Assembly: GCA_036785665.1 (NCBI GenBank)
Contig: JAXIVJ010001011.1
Coordinates: forward strand, 1 to 64,000
Direction: 5' to 3'
DNA length: 64,000 bases
Source of the DNA: Chirona hameri
Lineage: Eukaryota; Arthropoda; Thecostraca; Balanomorpha; Balanidae
Shown: positions 13,091 to 24,764 of the stretch, piece by piece
Layout of the letters: the number at the start of each line of letters is the position of its first letter
Position numbering within the stretch: position 1 is the first letter of the stretch
Program-made: the position numbers and the translations under genes
Notes under the pieces: generated by a model
Databases searched by the model: none
Told to the model about the DNA's origin: nothing
The model's input: the letters and a program-made list of their open reading frames with translations, nothing else

Positions 13091-13942
13091 TTGAAGGGAA
13101 ATAATGACCTTTTCCCACAAAAAAAGGAGTTATCACTTGAAATCAACAGACGAGATCAAAATATATTGTAAATGCATTATATGTTGCATATAAACATTCC
13201 TACCGAAAGATATTTCGAGTTAAAGTTGATAAGCGTTCCACACTTTAAACGACCGGTACTCTCAAGCACTTGGTAACGAATTTCGGTGTTCACCAAAATC
13301 CGGTATTGCTTTTTGACGAAATGGTATGGCAAATATGCCTTCCACTCTGTGTATAGTGATTATGTGCCCTACTGCCCTTACAAATCAACAAACATTGAAT
13401 AAAAAGGCAACCAAATTAGCAGTTACCTTATGCTCCCAACGACGGCCTAGTTAGGGTTGCGACCCTTAATATTTGAAAATTGGTTAATATATTTTCAACA
13501 TTAAGAGTTTTGTTTTGTTTTGTCTCTGGCTGTATATAACACTAGGCTTGATCTTATCATTAAAAACATTACAAAATTATCATGAAACAATGAAAAAATT
13601 TCAATGAAATCGGAAGTTCACTTATGCACCCAACGGCGACTTATTTAGTGTCGGCGATTTGTTTCATTGACTAATCAGGGACGTTGTCACGCTTCTTGGC
13701 TCACTTATTTCATTTCTGGCCCTATGACTTGTTTACCAATCAACATTCAAACCAGAGATAGTGATGGATCATACTGCTCGTCACCATATATAAGTACATA
13801 TTTGTAATTTCCCAAAATGTTATTTTCGAAATAGAAAAAGTTGTTATTTCACTTTTAAATTGAGATGCGATCAATTTGATACCATACATGTGTAATACAA
13901 TAATGCAGATAAATAAATAAAAAGGTCATTATTTCCCTTTAA
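13091..13942. mobile_element. TTAA MITE, family T1, long form (852 bp)
   Basis: The left end reads TTGAAGGGAAATAATGACC (TTAA mutated to TTGA), and the right end is the inverse of TTAAAGGGAAATAATGACC. Internal sequence matches the T1 copies at 2009, 18488, 56475 and 62094 and includes about 250 bp absent from the 600-bp copies. Its right TTAA (13939-13942) is also the left TTAA of the next element. Confidence 0.8.
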
Positions 13943-14333
13943 AGGGAATGTTTCACCTTTCGGAAAGTTGTCAAATATACGCTGGTTGTAGTAGAAAATA
14001 TGAAGTAAGTGCTGCTGAAAACGATGGTGATATTTTTCACTCTAAATGTCACTTAACTTTATACAAATTAAGTTTTTAGATTTGGGTGAATGCCGTTATT
14101 ATTGAGCTATAGACCGCCGCTGATTGGCTGACAAAGTGAGATTGGCTGAAAAAGTGGCTGTCAGTCAACCAGTGGCTGCACCAGCCTGGAGTCATTTTGC
14201 AAATGGTAAATTAAATTGCTTAAAAACGCTTAAGTTTTGGGGAAAATGACCTTAGTAAAATCATTTCAATACCGGCCCAAGATAATGGCCATCTCAGTTT
14301 AAAACTAATACAAAGGTGAAATATTCCCTTTAA
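13939..14333. mobile_element. TTAA MITE, 395 bp, abutting T1
   Basis: It starts TTAAAGGGAATGTTTCACC and ends with the inverse GGTGAAATATTCCCTTTAA, between TTAA at 13939-13942 and TTAA at 14330-14333. It shares its left TTAA with the T1 element. There is no open frame of note. Confidence 0.75.
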
Positions 14334-15184
14334 TGTGATGTTCAATCCAAACCCAGCACAGGGAAGCACCACCACATGTGAAGCGGTGTTGCTGAACAGT
14401 ACTAGTCAGTGAATGATATATGGGGCTGAGTATTCCCAGTCCAGTGACAAATGATTCTGCATACCACCCCGTCCTCCAGCCGACACTAGGCCGGCATAGG
14501 CAGCCCACCACTGCCCACCACTGCATACCACCCCGTCCTCCAGCCGACACTAGGCCGGCACAGGCCACTGTGCCGGCCCACTGCTGCTCTGCGTTAGCCA
14601 GCGTTATCTGCCACTCTGGGGCTTCTGCACCAGCAGCCCGCGATCGACCACGCCGAAAAACACACGGGCTTACCCCCGATCCGCCCTGATCCGTCCGATC
14701 CACCCCGGATCCAACAAAACTCCACCCCAACCCTCGCCAATTATCCACCTGATCCTCCACGTCACGGCCACCAGATGACACATGCGTGTCTGCGTGTGTG
14801 TAGCTTCCCCCTCCCCCCCCCCCCCACTCCACTCCCGTCCTCTGCCTGTCCCTCTGCCGGGTGACAGACGGCGCCCTGGCGAATTTCGCCGCGGCGGCCG
14901 CGGCGGCGGCTCTGGCTGCGGCGGCCGGCGTGTATCAAGTTTATCTTTGTCCAGCGGTAATCTGGGCGGGATCCTCGAGTGGAGCTGCGTTAGTGTTTTG
15001 TTTTTGTGTGTCCGGCAGCCGGGGATCAGTGGAGAGAGAGCGGCAGTGGAGAGGGAACGGAGAGGAGAACCGAGTCCGGAGGGTATCTGATGTCCGATAA
15101 AGAGACAGTATAAAACGCGGGGCATGCGCCCGGAAAATTGTTTTATCCCAGTCTGGTTCTATCTGTGTGCATTTATTACAAACC
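14334..15184. other. CpG-rich spacer with a 64-bp-spaced direct repeat
   Basis: A segment of about 40 bp beginning TGCATACCACCCCGTCCTCC occurs at about 14459 and 14523. The stretch 14560-15110 is strongly GC- and CpG-rich and includes a GCGGCGGCC run (14885-14930). It could be a CpG island, but no transcript structure can be proven from sequence alone. Confidence 0.5.
15109..15115 (+). promoter_or_regulatory. TATA-like motif downstream of CpG-rich block
   Basis: The motif TATAAAA lies at the downstream edge of the CpG-rich block, followed by GC-rich sequence. It would fit a core promoter, but no downstream gene was recognised and chance occurrence is plausible. Confidence 0.2.
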
Positions 15185-16622
15185 TTAAAGGGAAGTGTCG
15201 ACCTTAACATGGGGTTTGAACTGAGATAGCAGAATTGTAGCTTGGATATAGAAATCACATGATCCAATGTTCGCTTTTCTCAAAACTCTACCTCAACTGA
15301 CTCTACCTCACCTCAACTAGAGCAGGCACCTCAACTCTACCTCAACTAGAGCAGATTTTTGAACGAACCGCCAAGGTTTATACCAGATGGGAGGTTTATA
15401 CCAGATTGACTGGTGACGTCACAGCATTATAGCCAAATATTTTTGTGTTAAAGTCAACTAATCTTGGCTCTATTTCGCCAAACTTGGGGGCCTTGGCGAC
15501 TGCCGGCTGACCCGCAGTTTTGCCCCGCATGAGAATAGTGGTGTTCAGACTAGCATTCGCACGGTGTGTACAGTAAGTTTGGCCAATCAGCGATGAGCTG
15601 ACTCTAGCGAGCTCAACGGTGATTCGTCAAGCTCACTGTACACAGCACGGCTGGTGTTGTTGAACACGGTTATAATTTATGTATTCTTTGTCACGGTAGA
15701 TAACGGCGGCGACGAATTCCTTGTGCGTTTGTGGACACTGTATATATTGACAAGGCCGTAATCCGTATAAGAATTAATAATTTAAGATTGGGCGAGTTCC
15801 ATTGGTTTTTGAACGATGACGCTGAAATCCTGCTTGTGTGGGTTGAGGGCGAACGTTAAGTGAGTATTTGTTGGCCTAGCCGAAGAGAAACAATCCTTTC
15901 CAAATCAAATACTTTATCACAGACTGATGAGTAACGTGTTCCAGATCAGATAGGTAAACTCACCTGTTTGGCCTCCCCACCATTGACGAGGTAAGGTTAT
16001 CATGTCCTGGCAGCGAATATCTGTCCTGTCCAACCAGTTAGCAAATTTAGAACACTTAATTTTGTTAACATTTTCAGGGATGTGCTCATTGTCTTTCGTA
16101 CTAAGATGACTTTCAAGTTTGTATTCTTTTGCGATTATCATGTTTACCCACTTTGGCAATAAAGAACCTCATTCTTTGCCTGCTCCTTTCTGACATAAAT
16201 TCCCCCAAATAACACTACTGCTGATCAGAGTTTCAATTTCTGCCACAGTGCCTGACAAGCTCCGCCCACTTTGCATTAAAAAAATTGACGCGTCAATAAA
16301 TTCACTTTTTGGACCTAGTGCCAGCAACGAGACTGATGAGTAACTTGTTCCAGAGACGTGGCCCAAGTTCACAAAAGCTGCCCCAATTTGTATGTGTTGG
16401 TGCCAACCCTGCCCGATGTTATCTCGTTGAAACCTGCCACGTTTTGCAGACTGGTTTGTAAGGTTATCTTACATCAAGTGAACTTATGATCATTTTTCCC
16501 CATTTTCAACTGATGTTGCACAAATGTGTACAAATTTTGGGACACTGTGCACCCATGTTGTTATCATAGTATGCTACAGGGAATCATGTAATTATTTATC
16601 CTGTTTTTTTCTTCTTCTTCAG

Positions 16623-16895
16623 CTTCTTCAACCATTGCGTGCCCCACTCTCCCCGGAACCAGGCCCATCATCAGGTGCAGCGTCACAGGCCTGTCTTCTA
16701 CCTCGAAAAAGACAGCCCAAAAGCCTTCTTCTACTCCTTCTGCGCCCCCTGCTGGCCGACCCAGACCCGATGTTGGCTGCTGTCACACATTTTGGTACCG
16801 TGCTTATCGTGTGCGATATGGTGTTATAGCCAGCTTCATTCGACCAGCTCATATACCTGCACATTGTGAGAGACTGTGTATGTTTATTAAATAAA
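16623..16895 (+). other. possible terminal exon with splice acceptor and AATAAA
   Basis: A strong pyrimidine tract ends TTCTTCTTCTTCAG at 16622, followed by about 270 bp without an early stop in one frame. That frame reads Ser/Pro/Lys-rich and then a Cys/Tyr/Arg-containing segment, ending at a TAA next to AATAAA (16890-16895). This is the layout of a last exon with a polyadenylation signal. The peptide has no motif I recognise, and two other frames are also open for more than 75 codons, so coding status is doubtful. Confidence 0.25.
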
Positions 16896-17905
16896 ACCGA
16901 CGCTTACCATGTGAACTGTGTTCGTGCAGCGCTGTGGATGACACATCTATATAAGCATGTTCAGGTTTCAGGCGACTGATCGCTCTCAATGTAAACAAGC
17001 ACAGAATTTGACCATATTTATTAAACTGAATGATACAAGCTCGATAGATTTGCGCATCACAATTACAACTATACAGGCCGCATAATTGTGCGTTCGCAAT
17101 TGTGCGGCCGCATAATTGTCGTTATAAGCGTTCGCTGATTTACTCGATTTCTGAACTGGCAGTGTTGAACAGATACATAAGCCCGTGTGTTGACCTGGCG
17201 AGCGCTGGAGAGTGAGGCAGCGCACACCTCGACAATGCAAATTCGTCAACGGTTTTTAGCCAACTGAACAATCCCAAAAGCAGAAAACTGAACTAAATCA
17301 CAGTTTGAACATTTGGTCTAACACTGTGGTACCAAATTCATTCACACTGTTCTACGGCAGGAGACGTGACTGTTTGCAGTTTACCATAGCAAAAGAGAGT
17401 CCGATCCGGAGTATGCTGTCCCTCTGCCAAGCCTGGCTCGGCACAGCGCTCTTCCTCCAGCACCTCAGCTGAGCCTGGCTGCGTAAAGGTAACAATGACC
17501 ACAAATTGTCAGTATCATATCATGCCTGATTCTGAAGCATGTCAAGTTTGCTTTTACAAAACCGCATGCAAAATATGTGTGACATATGTCACTAGTATGA
17601 CTAGTATGCCTCAATGTCAAATTAGGAATGAGCAGGTATTGAATCTGGAATGTGAAATACACTACCTTTGTATACACTACTCAGCAGGTCACAAATAAAG
17701 CGTACATATATTTTGTTAGTATGCATAACAAATAACACAGCATGCAACAAAGATCACTTACTCTGACTCAGCAATGGGATAATCTTGTTGAAAAAAAAAA
17801 TCAGTGCAAATCAACTCACCAAAACAAATGCAGCTGAAGGCGTTTTCCGGGAATGACGGATGGCCCACCACGGGCAGCCGTGACGCCACGTAGCGTTTTT
17901 TTCTT

Positions 17906-18029
17906 CGTTAAAAAAAAATAGCCCGAATGTTTTTGAATGGATGGATTTTCCAGGTCAGGCCCCGCGCTAAGCATAGCTTGTTGCGCAGGCCCTGACCCCA
18001 CCACCGATCAAGCAATTCCTGGCGTTAGA
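17906..18029 (-). mobile_element. SINE 3' portion, 5'-truncated
   Basis: This stretch of about 110 bp (containing AAGCAATTCCTGG and GGTCAGGCCCCGCGCTAAGC on the plus strand) closely matches the 3' part of the tRNA-derived SINE at 60900-61250. The tRNA-like head is absent, as expected for a 5'-truncated copy. Confidence 0.75.
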
Positions 18030-18487
18030 ATTGGCCTCGGGATTGATCTGCTTCCTTCATGTTTAAAACTTCCAAAAAGTGTCTCTGGTTCCTACTTTGT
18101 TAGTGAATTTGTCCTTCAGGAAAGACTTGAGGAAAATAACTGTTCTCCGTTCGTTGACACAGACAAAAAATCGAATCCATGTGACGTCACAGAAGAAAGT
18201 GCTACCAGAAGGCGTACCTGTTGTGTGTATCTTACGGTGTGCATTATAAAACCGTCGGCGCACATACAACGGCACCGTTTACCTAATTCGATTCACCATA
18301 AAATCGGGAGGTGTGACGCGTTTGTGACGTATATCTGAAAATGACGTCATGTTGCATAATATTTTATTTATTAATATCTCCACAGTTCCCGGTTTTTATG
18401 ACAAATTAATAGCAGAATCTTTATCTGCGTACTCTGTTTAGTCATTTTATAGCATTCGCTCGAATCTACCAAGGTCGACACTTCCCT

Positions 18488-19093
18488 TTAAAGGAAGATA
18501 GTCTCCTTTTTCCACAAAAATGGAGTTAGCACCTGGAGTCGATAGACGGACAAAATATGATGTAAATTCATCACATTTTGCATATAAACATCCCTACCGA
18601 AAGATATTGTCAGTTTCCTACCGATAAACGATCCACGCTTATATCGGTCGGTACTCAGCAAGTACTCGGTAACGAATTCAGTAAATTAGCCTTCCTACGG
18701 ACTGTTATTTATCATGAAGGTATGCAATATGTTTCCTGCACTCTATCTTTTGCGAATATGTGCCAAACTTTTATGAACAATCAACAATCATTTGAAAAAA
18801 GTGCATTGCAATCGGCAGTTTAGCTTGGCCCCGGATGGCGACCTATTTAGTGTCGGCGATTTGTTTACAAGTGCCCATTCAACAACGTTGAACAGATTGA
18901 TGCAAAAGCGCCAGATGTTGCGCTTTCCAATAGTGGAGTGAAAATACTGATCATTAATTTTCCCAAACTTCCAACTTTGAATTAGGGAATAATTTTATTT
19001 AATTCTTAAATTTAGATCACATCATTTTAATACCATAACCGTAGCCAAAGAAATTGTTGCTAACAAAATCAAAAGGTGATTATCTCGCTTTAA
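18488..19093. mobile_element. TTAA MITE, family T1, 606 bp
   Basis: This is in reverse orientation relative to the 2009 copy, with TTAA at 18488-18491 and 19090-19093. It shares its left TTAA with the end of the 3.3-kb element. It preserves the intact sequence (GCCAGATGTTGCGCTTTCC) that is split by a LINE in the copy at 56475-61787. Confidence 0.85.
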
Positions 19094-19120
19094 ATGCAGC
19101 CGAGTTTGTTTTATTCTTCT

Positions 19121-19588
19121 ATAGCGACAGTTAGGGCATCCTCTAATCTGTTTCACTGGACTTCGTCATCTTATAGCGACAGTCAGGGCATCCTCTAATC
19201 TGTTTCACTGGACTTCGTCATCTTATAGCGACAGTCAGGGCATCCTCTAATCTGTTTCACTGGACTTCGTCATCTTATAGCGACAGTCAGGGCATCCTCT
19301 AATCTGTTTCACTGGACTTCGTCATCTTATAGCGACAGTCAGGGCATCCTTTAATCTGTTTCACTGGACTTCGTCATCTTATAGCGACAGTCAGGGCATC
19401 CTTTAATCTGTTTCACTGGACTTCGTCATCTTATAGCGACAGTCAGGGCATCCTTTAATCTGTTTCACTGGACTTCGTCATCTTATAGCGACAGTCAGGG
19501 CATCCTTTAATCTGTTTCACTGGACTTCGTCATCTTATAGCGACAGTCAGGGCATCCTCTAATCTGTTTCACTGGACTTCGTCATCTT
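19121..19588. repeat. 52-bp minisatellite, 9 copies
   Basis: The unit starts ATAGCGACAGTCAGGGCATC and ends TTCGTCATCTT, in nine nearly identical copies differing mainly at one C/T (CCTCTAATC/CCTTTAATC). It begins 27 bp from a T1 MITE end. Confidence 0.97.
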
Positions 19589-21597
19589 CTGGGTTTTTTT
19601 CATGCTAGTGCTGTCTTAGTTACATGAAAGCTCCGAACACCCTTCGTCGTACGTTTCTAGAGCTCCCTTACACATAATAATATAAAACGCCGTTCAAATG
19701 TGCACTTACGTAGTCTAATGGAGTCTATATCACTACGACATAGTATTATGGGCTTCAAACCGCCTGTTCCACGAGGTAACTGCGATATTCTTCAAATGGA
19801 ATGTCATCTTTGGAGCGACTGGCTCGAACCACTCCGTTCTTACAGCGGGGCATATTTTTCTTAGCACGGTCTTATGTTAAAACTTTGAACACTTCAGAGC
19901 GACTGTGTCGTTATAATTCGCTGATGAGGCTCGGGTCCCGAAGGCTTAGCGACTGTGACCTTGAATAGCTTCCCGCAGCGAATCGTGTGACCTCTGACCG
20001 GTCACATCCAGTAGCTGATTCGCGCTGACCGGATGAGGTGTTGAGACAGGGCTACAACTTCTGGTCAAGCCCATGCCAAGTTGAGCTCCCAGACTACATA
20101 CGCACTGCCCCCCCCCCCCCCCCGACTACCAGGCTGTTGCGTAATGCGTATACCGAACGGATGTCCAAAGCTCATTCCAATTTCATCCATCTTAGAATCA
20201 GACATTTACCATCGCGCTACGGTGCCGTATGGACTGGTTCAAGGGGGAGCCTGTCAGATGGCGATCCGTGGCTCTGAAATGATGAATGATGCCCGGTGGC
20301 CGATTCCAAGCTGACAACTGATGCAGTAACAGTTCACACCGGCATCGGCAACCAGCAGACGGCTGAAGCCTGTCGGTGTGTCAGCATACTGAGAAGATAT
20401 GCTGAGGAAAAGGGCGAGGATAGAAACGTGATTGTTTGGCTATGATACATGACGGTAGTAGCATATGACACGTATTGGCCCGCACACCATCGTGATAATT
20501 ACTTGGATCCGGATTGCAGAATAGTTCCCATTCGGAATAATCGCATCATGTTCCCCTGGTTTGATTTTGTTATGTGGGGACGGTACGTTGCTTGGTATTG
20601 GTGGAAATGAAGGGGACCGTCACTGTCGGTTTAGCGGTGCCTCACTTCTGTCATTTATTCACATGACGTCTGGTGACCACCCGGGTCACCATACGTCACA
20701 CGGCTCCCTTGCCACCCTGCTCCACCGAGTGAGGTGGGCCCCTGAGAACACCACTCAGGACATATTTGTCCGGAGGTGGCGGGCAGCGGACCCGTTTTTT
20801 GCCCCCCCCCCCCCCCCCCATCCCCGGGGACCACAGCCGGACGCCACACAGATGGTCGCCTCTGTCATTATAAAGCTGTCACGGGCGTCCCGCCTTTTTG
20901 TCGCGCCCTGCGCCGCCGCTCCGCTCCGCCCGGTCCGGTCCGGACACCAAGCCCGGCCACACACGAACCATTTGTTAAACTTTCGCGTGGCCGGCCGGAC
21001 AGACAGACGGTGGCTCGACTTTGCCAACGTCGCTCACAGTGGACAAAGCCAGAGCCTGCGCTGGCCGGTGAGCGGATCGGGTCACGGCTCTCATGGATAA
21101 CAAATAATTACGGGCTCTGGAAAATCAAGGTCGTGGTGACCGCGGCGGTTAGGCGACGGAAGTAAGGAGGATTATGTCGCACGGGGGTCAATGCTTCACG
21201 GCCATATGCTACAGACGGTCTGCTGTTTGGTATGTCCGGAATAAGGATGCCGCTGAACATTTCCAAAGTCAGCTCTGCACATGAACACCCGAAATTGCAT
21301 GTTCTGTAACGCTCACCATTCCCTAATTACAGATTGGAGTCTCGGCAATAAACTACATAGAGCATAACATTGCAATAGGGTTCATTCAGTCATTAACGAA
21401 TCTATTTCACTAAACGTTTCAGCCTTAAGGATTTAACTCTGTTGATGACATTTAATCTGGAACCACTTTGAAATTTGAGGACTTTTCAGTTAATTGATGA
21501 TAAGTTTTTATTTTCCCCATAATTAAAGAAAGACTAACTTGGGAAGCCGAAATTGGTCAGCGAACCCCCCGTTGCTAAACAATATCAATAACAACAA
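19589..21597. other. unassigned spacer
   Basis: No gene, RNA or transposon terminus was recognised. Poly-C runs occur at about 20108-20122 and 20803-20819, and 20880-21080 is CpG-rich. Confidence 0.5.
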
Positions 21598-21925
21598 AGC
21601 GGTCGGTTCGTTTCGAGTTTCCCTGCCAGCGTGCCGGGTACTGCACACCGCACATCGGGTTGTCGGTTTAGAAGCGGTCGATTCGTTTCGAGTTAACCTG
21701 CCAGCGTGCCGGGTACCGGCCGGGTTGTCGGTTTAGAAGCGGTCGGTTCGTTTCGAATTAACCTGCCAGCGTGCCGGGTACTGGGTTTTGGGGTTGTGGG
21801 TTTAGAAGCGGTCGGTTCGTTTCGGGTTTCCCTGCCAGCGTGCCGGGTACTGCACACCGCACACCGGGTTGTCGGTTTAGAAGCGGCCGGTTCGTTTCGA
21901 ATTAACCTGACAGCGTGCCGGGTAC
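21598..21925. repeat. imperfect 55-75-bp tandem repeat, 5 copies
   Basis: Units begin near 21598, 21676, 21739, 21808 and 21884 with GCGGTCGGTTCGTTTCGA. They continue through CCTGCCAGCGTGCCGGGTAC, then vary in length. The block runs directly into the 28-bp array, whose unit is a piece of this longer unit. Confidence 0.85.
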
Positions 21926-22243
21926 GGGCCGGGTTGGCCAGCGTGCCGGGTACGGGCCGGGTTGGCCAGCGTGCCGGGTACGGGCCGGGTTGGTCAGCGT
22001 GCCGGGTACGGGCCGGGTTGGCCAGCGTGCCGGGTACGGGCCGGGTTGGCCAGCGTGCCGGGTACGAGCCGGGTTGGCCAGCGTGCCGGTTACGGGCCGG
22101 GTTGGCCAGCGTGCCGGGTACGGGCCGGGTTGGTCAGCGTGCCGGGTACGGGCCGGGTTGGTCAGCGTGCCGGGTACGGGCCGGGTTGGTCAGCGTGCCG
22201 GGTACGGGCCGGGTTGGTCAGCGTGCCGGGTACGGGCCGGGTT
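21911..22243. repeat. 28-bp minisatellite, about 12 copies
   Basis: The unit GCCAGCGTGCCGGGTACGGG plus CCGGGTTG appears to have been amplified from the end of the preceding longer unit. Confidence 0.95.
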
Positions 22244-22261
22244 GAGCCTTGGAGCCGTGCC

Positions 22262-22708
22262 CACCACGCGGCACCGTCTACTGGGCGGCCACTCCAGCCT
22301 CTCCTGGCACCGTCTGCTGGGGGGCCACTCCAGCCTCTCCTGGCACCGTCTGCTGGGGGGCCACTCGAGCCTCTCCCGGCACCGTCTGCTGGGGGGCCAC
22401 TCCAGCCTCTCCCGGCACCGTCTGCTGGGGCCACTCCAGCCTCTCCCGGCACCGTCTGCTGGGGGGCCACTCCAGCCTCTCCCGGCACCGTCTGCTGGGG
22501 GGCCACTCCAGCCTCTCCTGGCACCGTCTGCTGGACGGCCACTCCAGCCTCTCCCGGCACCGTCTGCTGGGCGGCCACACCAGCCTCTCCCGGCACCGTC
22601 TGCTGGGGGGCCACTCCAGCCTCTCCCGGCACCGTCTACTGGGGGGCCACTCCAGCCTCTCCCGGCACCGTCTACTGGGCGGCCCCTCCAGCCTCTCCCG
22701 GCACCGTT
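22262..22708. repeat. 36-bp minisatellite, about 12 copies
   Basis: The unit CCTCTCCCGGCACCGTCTGC plus TGGGGGGCCACTCCAG repeats about 12 times, with one unit shortened near 22428. A 36-bp period keeps frame, so all phases show 12-residue repeats. That is a property of the period, not evidence of a protein. Confidence 0.95.
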
Positions 22709-24764
22709 TAACCATCTGTATGCATCGCTGGCGGGCGCCGAGATAATGTATTGAAATGGGCCGCGCTGCAGATAGTGAACCGAAGGTCGGCACGGGACGG
22801 CGCGCACGCCAAAAGAATCGTTCCCGGCCGAGACCGGAGCCCGATTTCATGGCCAGTCGAGCGGCAGAAATGGCGCTGTGGGTTTTACCGCCAAAAGCGT
22901 GCTTCCCCCAGTCTTCATGGTCTGACGATATGGCGCTGTGTGGCCTGGTAGTTAGTAGTGGTGGGCCGATCGGTGTTTGTTGTCTGCATTGAATGGCCCC
23001 AAATGACCGTCTCGGTCATTCAGACAAATCGAGGCAAGACGTTTTAGATGAAGCGATGTTGTGTGAAATGGGAGTCGATTGATGACCGAACGTCCAGACA
23101 CCGCAAGTGTCAGTGGAGAATACATTCTTATTCGCTGGGTGGGTCAGAAGTAACCGTTAACATCACCTATACAATGCATTTTCGCCGCTTACGCTCAGTT
23201 GGCAAATGATCGATCGGTGTCTAACTTTTCTGTGATGAACACCCACACCACACATTTTTGCCAACACTGCATAATTTTGATGATAGATGCCATCATATTT
23301 TATGTTGCGTTAAAATGAATATCTGGCCAATAAATTCCGTCACCCGTCACTGTGGTGGCATTGTTGGATCCAGGCATTGTGCTGCGTTGAGTTATGGCGA
23401 TATCGTGAGCTCGTGGACGCGGAAAACACGCGTCTGCGCCTGCACACGCGCATACACACATGTATACGCATACGTGTACGTGCACACGCGCCAGTGCACA
23501 CGCTCACACGCACGCGCGCTCGCACGCAGTATTGAACCGCCGACCGAATCCGATGTCCGTTCACATTCTCTACGCGATATATGACTTGAAATGACGCTGC
23601 AAACTGATTTATGGCACAATTAAACCGTCTCGTAATTTAAACTTTCCCCGCGACTACACGGACTTGTGTGCATGCGATGTGGTCACAACTTCACGGAATA
23701 CTTAATGTTGATCCAGTGTGTGGGATCTGGTGCTACCAGTGAGACACGTGCATGGTTTCAAAGCCGTATCCCAGATCCAGGAATATTTCACAATATTCCA
23801 TAACCAATCTAGGTTCCCACTAGATCTCACGACATAATGCGGAAGTGGATATGGGATCTCTGCGGATCTCTCAATGAAATTTAGCGACAGGTCAAGTACC
23901 CCAGAGGATCCCGTAATACATATACAACAATAAAACATGGGTTTATGATCGCATGCGTTTAATAAGGAATATATGACCCCGCAGGTTCAGAAATACCACC
24001 ATGCATGGCATAGCACGGTGAGCTTCATTAAAACTTACCGAATCCAATAACAATTAAATTAAACAAATAAATTGCTTTTGTTGACAATAATTCCTACTTC
24101 CCAGTCATTGAAATATAATTCCCTATTCGGCATTAGTTTACCTCAACTTCCATCTCCCTGGAGGGTGCCTCCAAACCTGACGGAGGTGGGAGGGGCGTTT
24201 GGAACGAGGCTATAGCCGCGCAGGAATCGGTTTTTGTCTATGGACGGCTGCTTATAATGCTGGAGACGACGGTTCAGGCGAATGCTGGGTAGTGGAACGC
24301 CGGAATGGAACCGTTTTAACAATTCATGTGGCAGGAGTGCTGGATCGGCGAGAAAGGGAAAATGCATTAAGATAAATGCATTCAAAATGTTCGTTTTTCA
24401 GACATCAGGCCGGCTTTGGCGTCCTCAAACCAGCAAATGTTTAGATTGGCTGTGATGTGTAGTGGTTGTGTATGTGTATGACAAATGCAGCTGTCGAAAA
24501 GTAAACCACCATGCTAAGTTGTGGGCACGCGGATTCTTACCGCACATTACCGAAGTGATAACCATCGATGTGCCATAGTGAACGCGTGTACTCCGAGGTA
24601 TACAAATACCTACCGTACATCCACGCGTGGACTGGGATAAATCTTGGTCCAAAAGTCATTTTCTATTTGAAATGTGTGAACCCCAGGCAAACAATGTTCG
24701 ACATCTGTTGATAGATCACGTAACTAAATTCGTAGTTATCCTGGTCGTAACTTCATTTCAAACT
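22709..24764. other. unassigned spacer with a CA/CG-rich patch
   Basis: No coding or RNA gene was recognised. Alternating purine-pyrimidine sequence (ACACGCGCATACACACATG-like) occupies about 23425-23530 and could adopt Z-DNA. Confidence 0.5.

Larger units (their letters stand above)
15185..18491. mobile_element. 3.3-kb TTAA element with 21-bp perfect terminal inverted repeats
   Basis: TTAAAGGGAAGTGTCGACC plus TT at 15185 is matched exactly in inverse at 18471-18491. The sequence just inside the left end (AACATGGGGTTTGAACTGAG) matches the left interior of the T2 element at 24765, so the families are related. The interior contains a SINE tail (17906-18029) and a possible spliced terminal exon (16623-16895). 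No transposase motif was recognised. Alternatively, two solo ends of separate elements happen to be in inverted orientation. Confidence 0.6.

Noticed and set aside
14305..15267. Overlapping frames in the CpG-rich block as a host first exon
   Set aside because: Frames on both strands are open because of composition. No splice structure or recognisable peptide was found.
21700..22850. Pro/Arg-rich frames up to 279 codons
   Set aside because: They follow the 28-bp and 36-bp minisatellites. The 36-bp period trivially preserves frame.
23425..23530. Possible coding CA/CG repeat frames
   Set aside because: Low-complexity alternating purine-pyrimidine sequence gives several short frames and nothing else.
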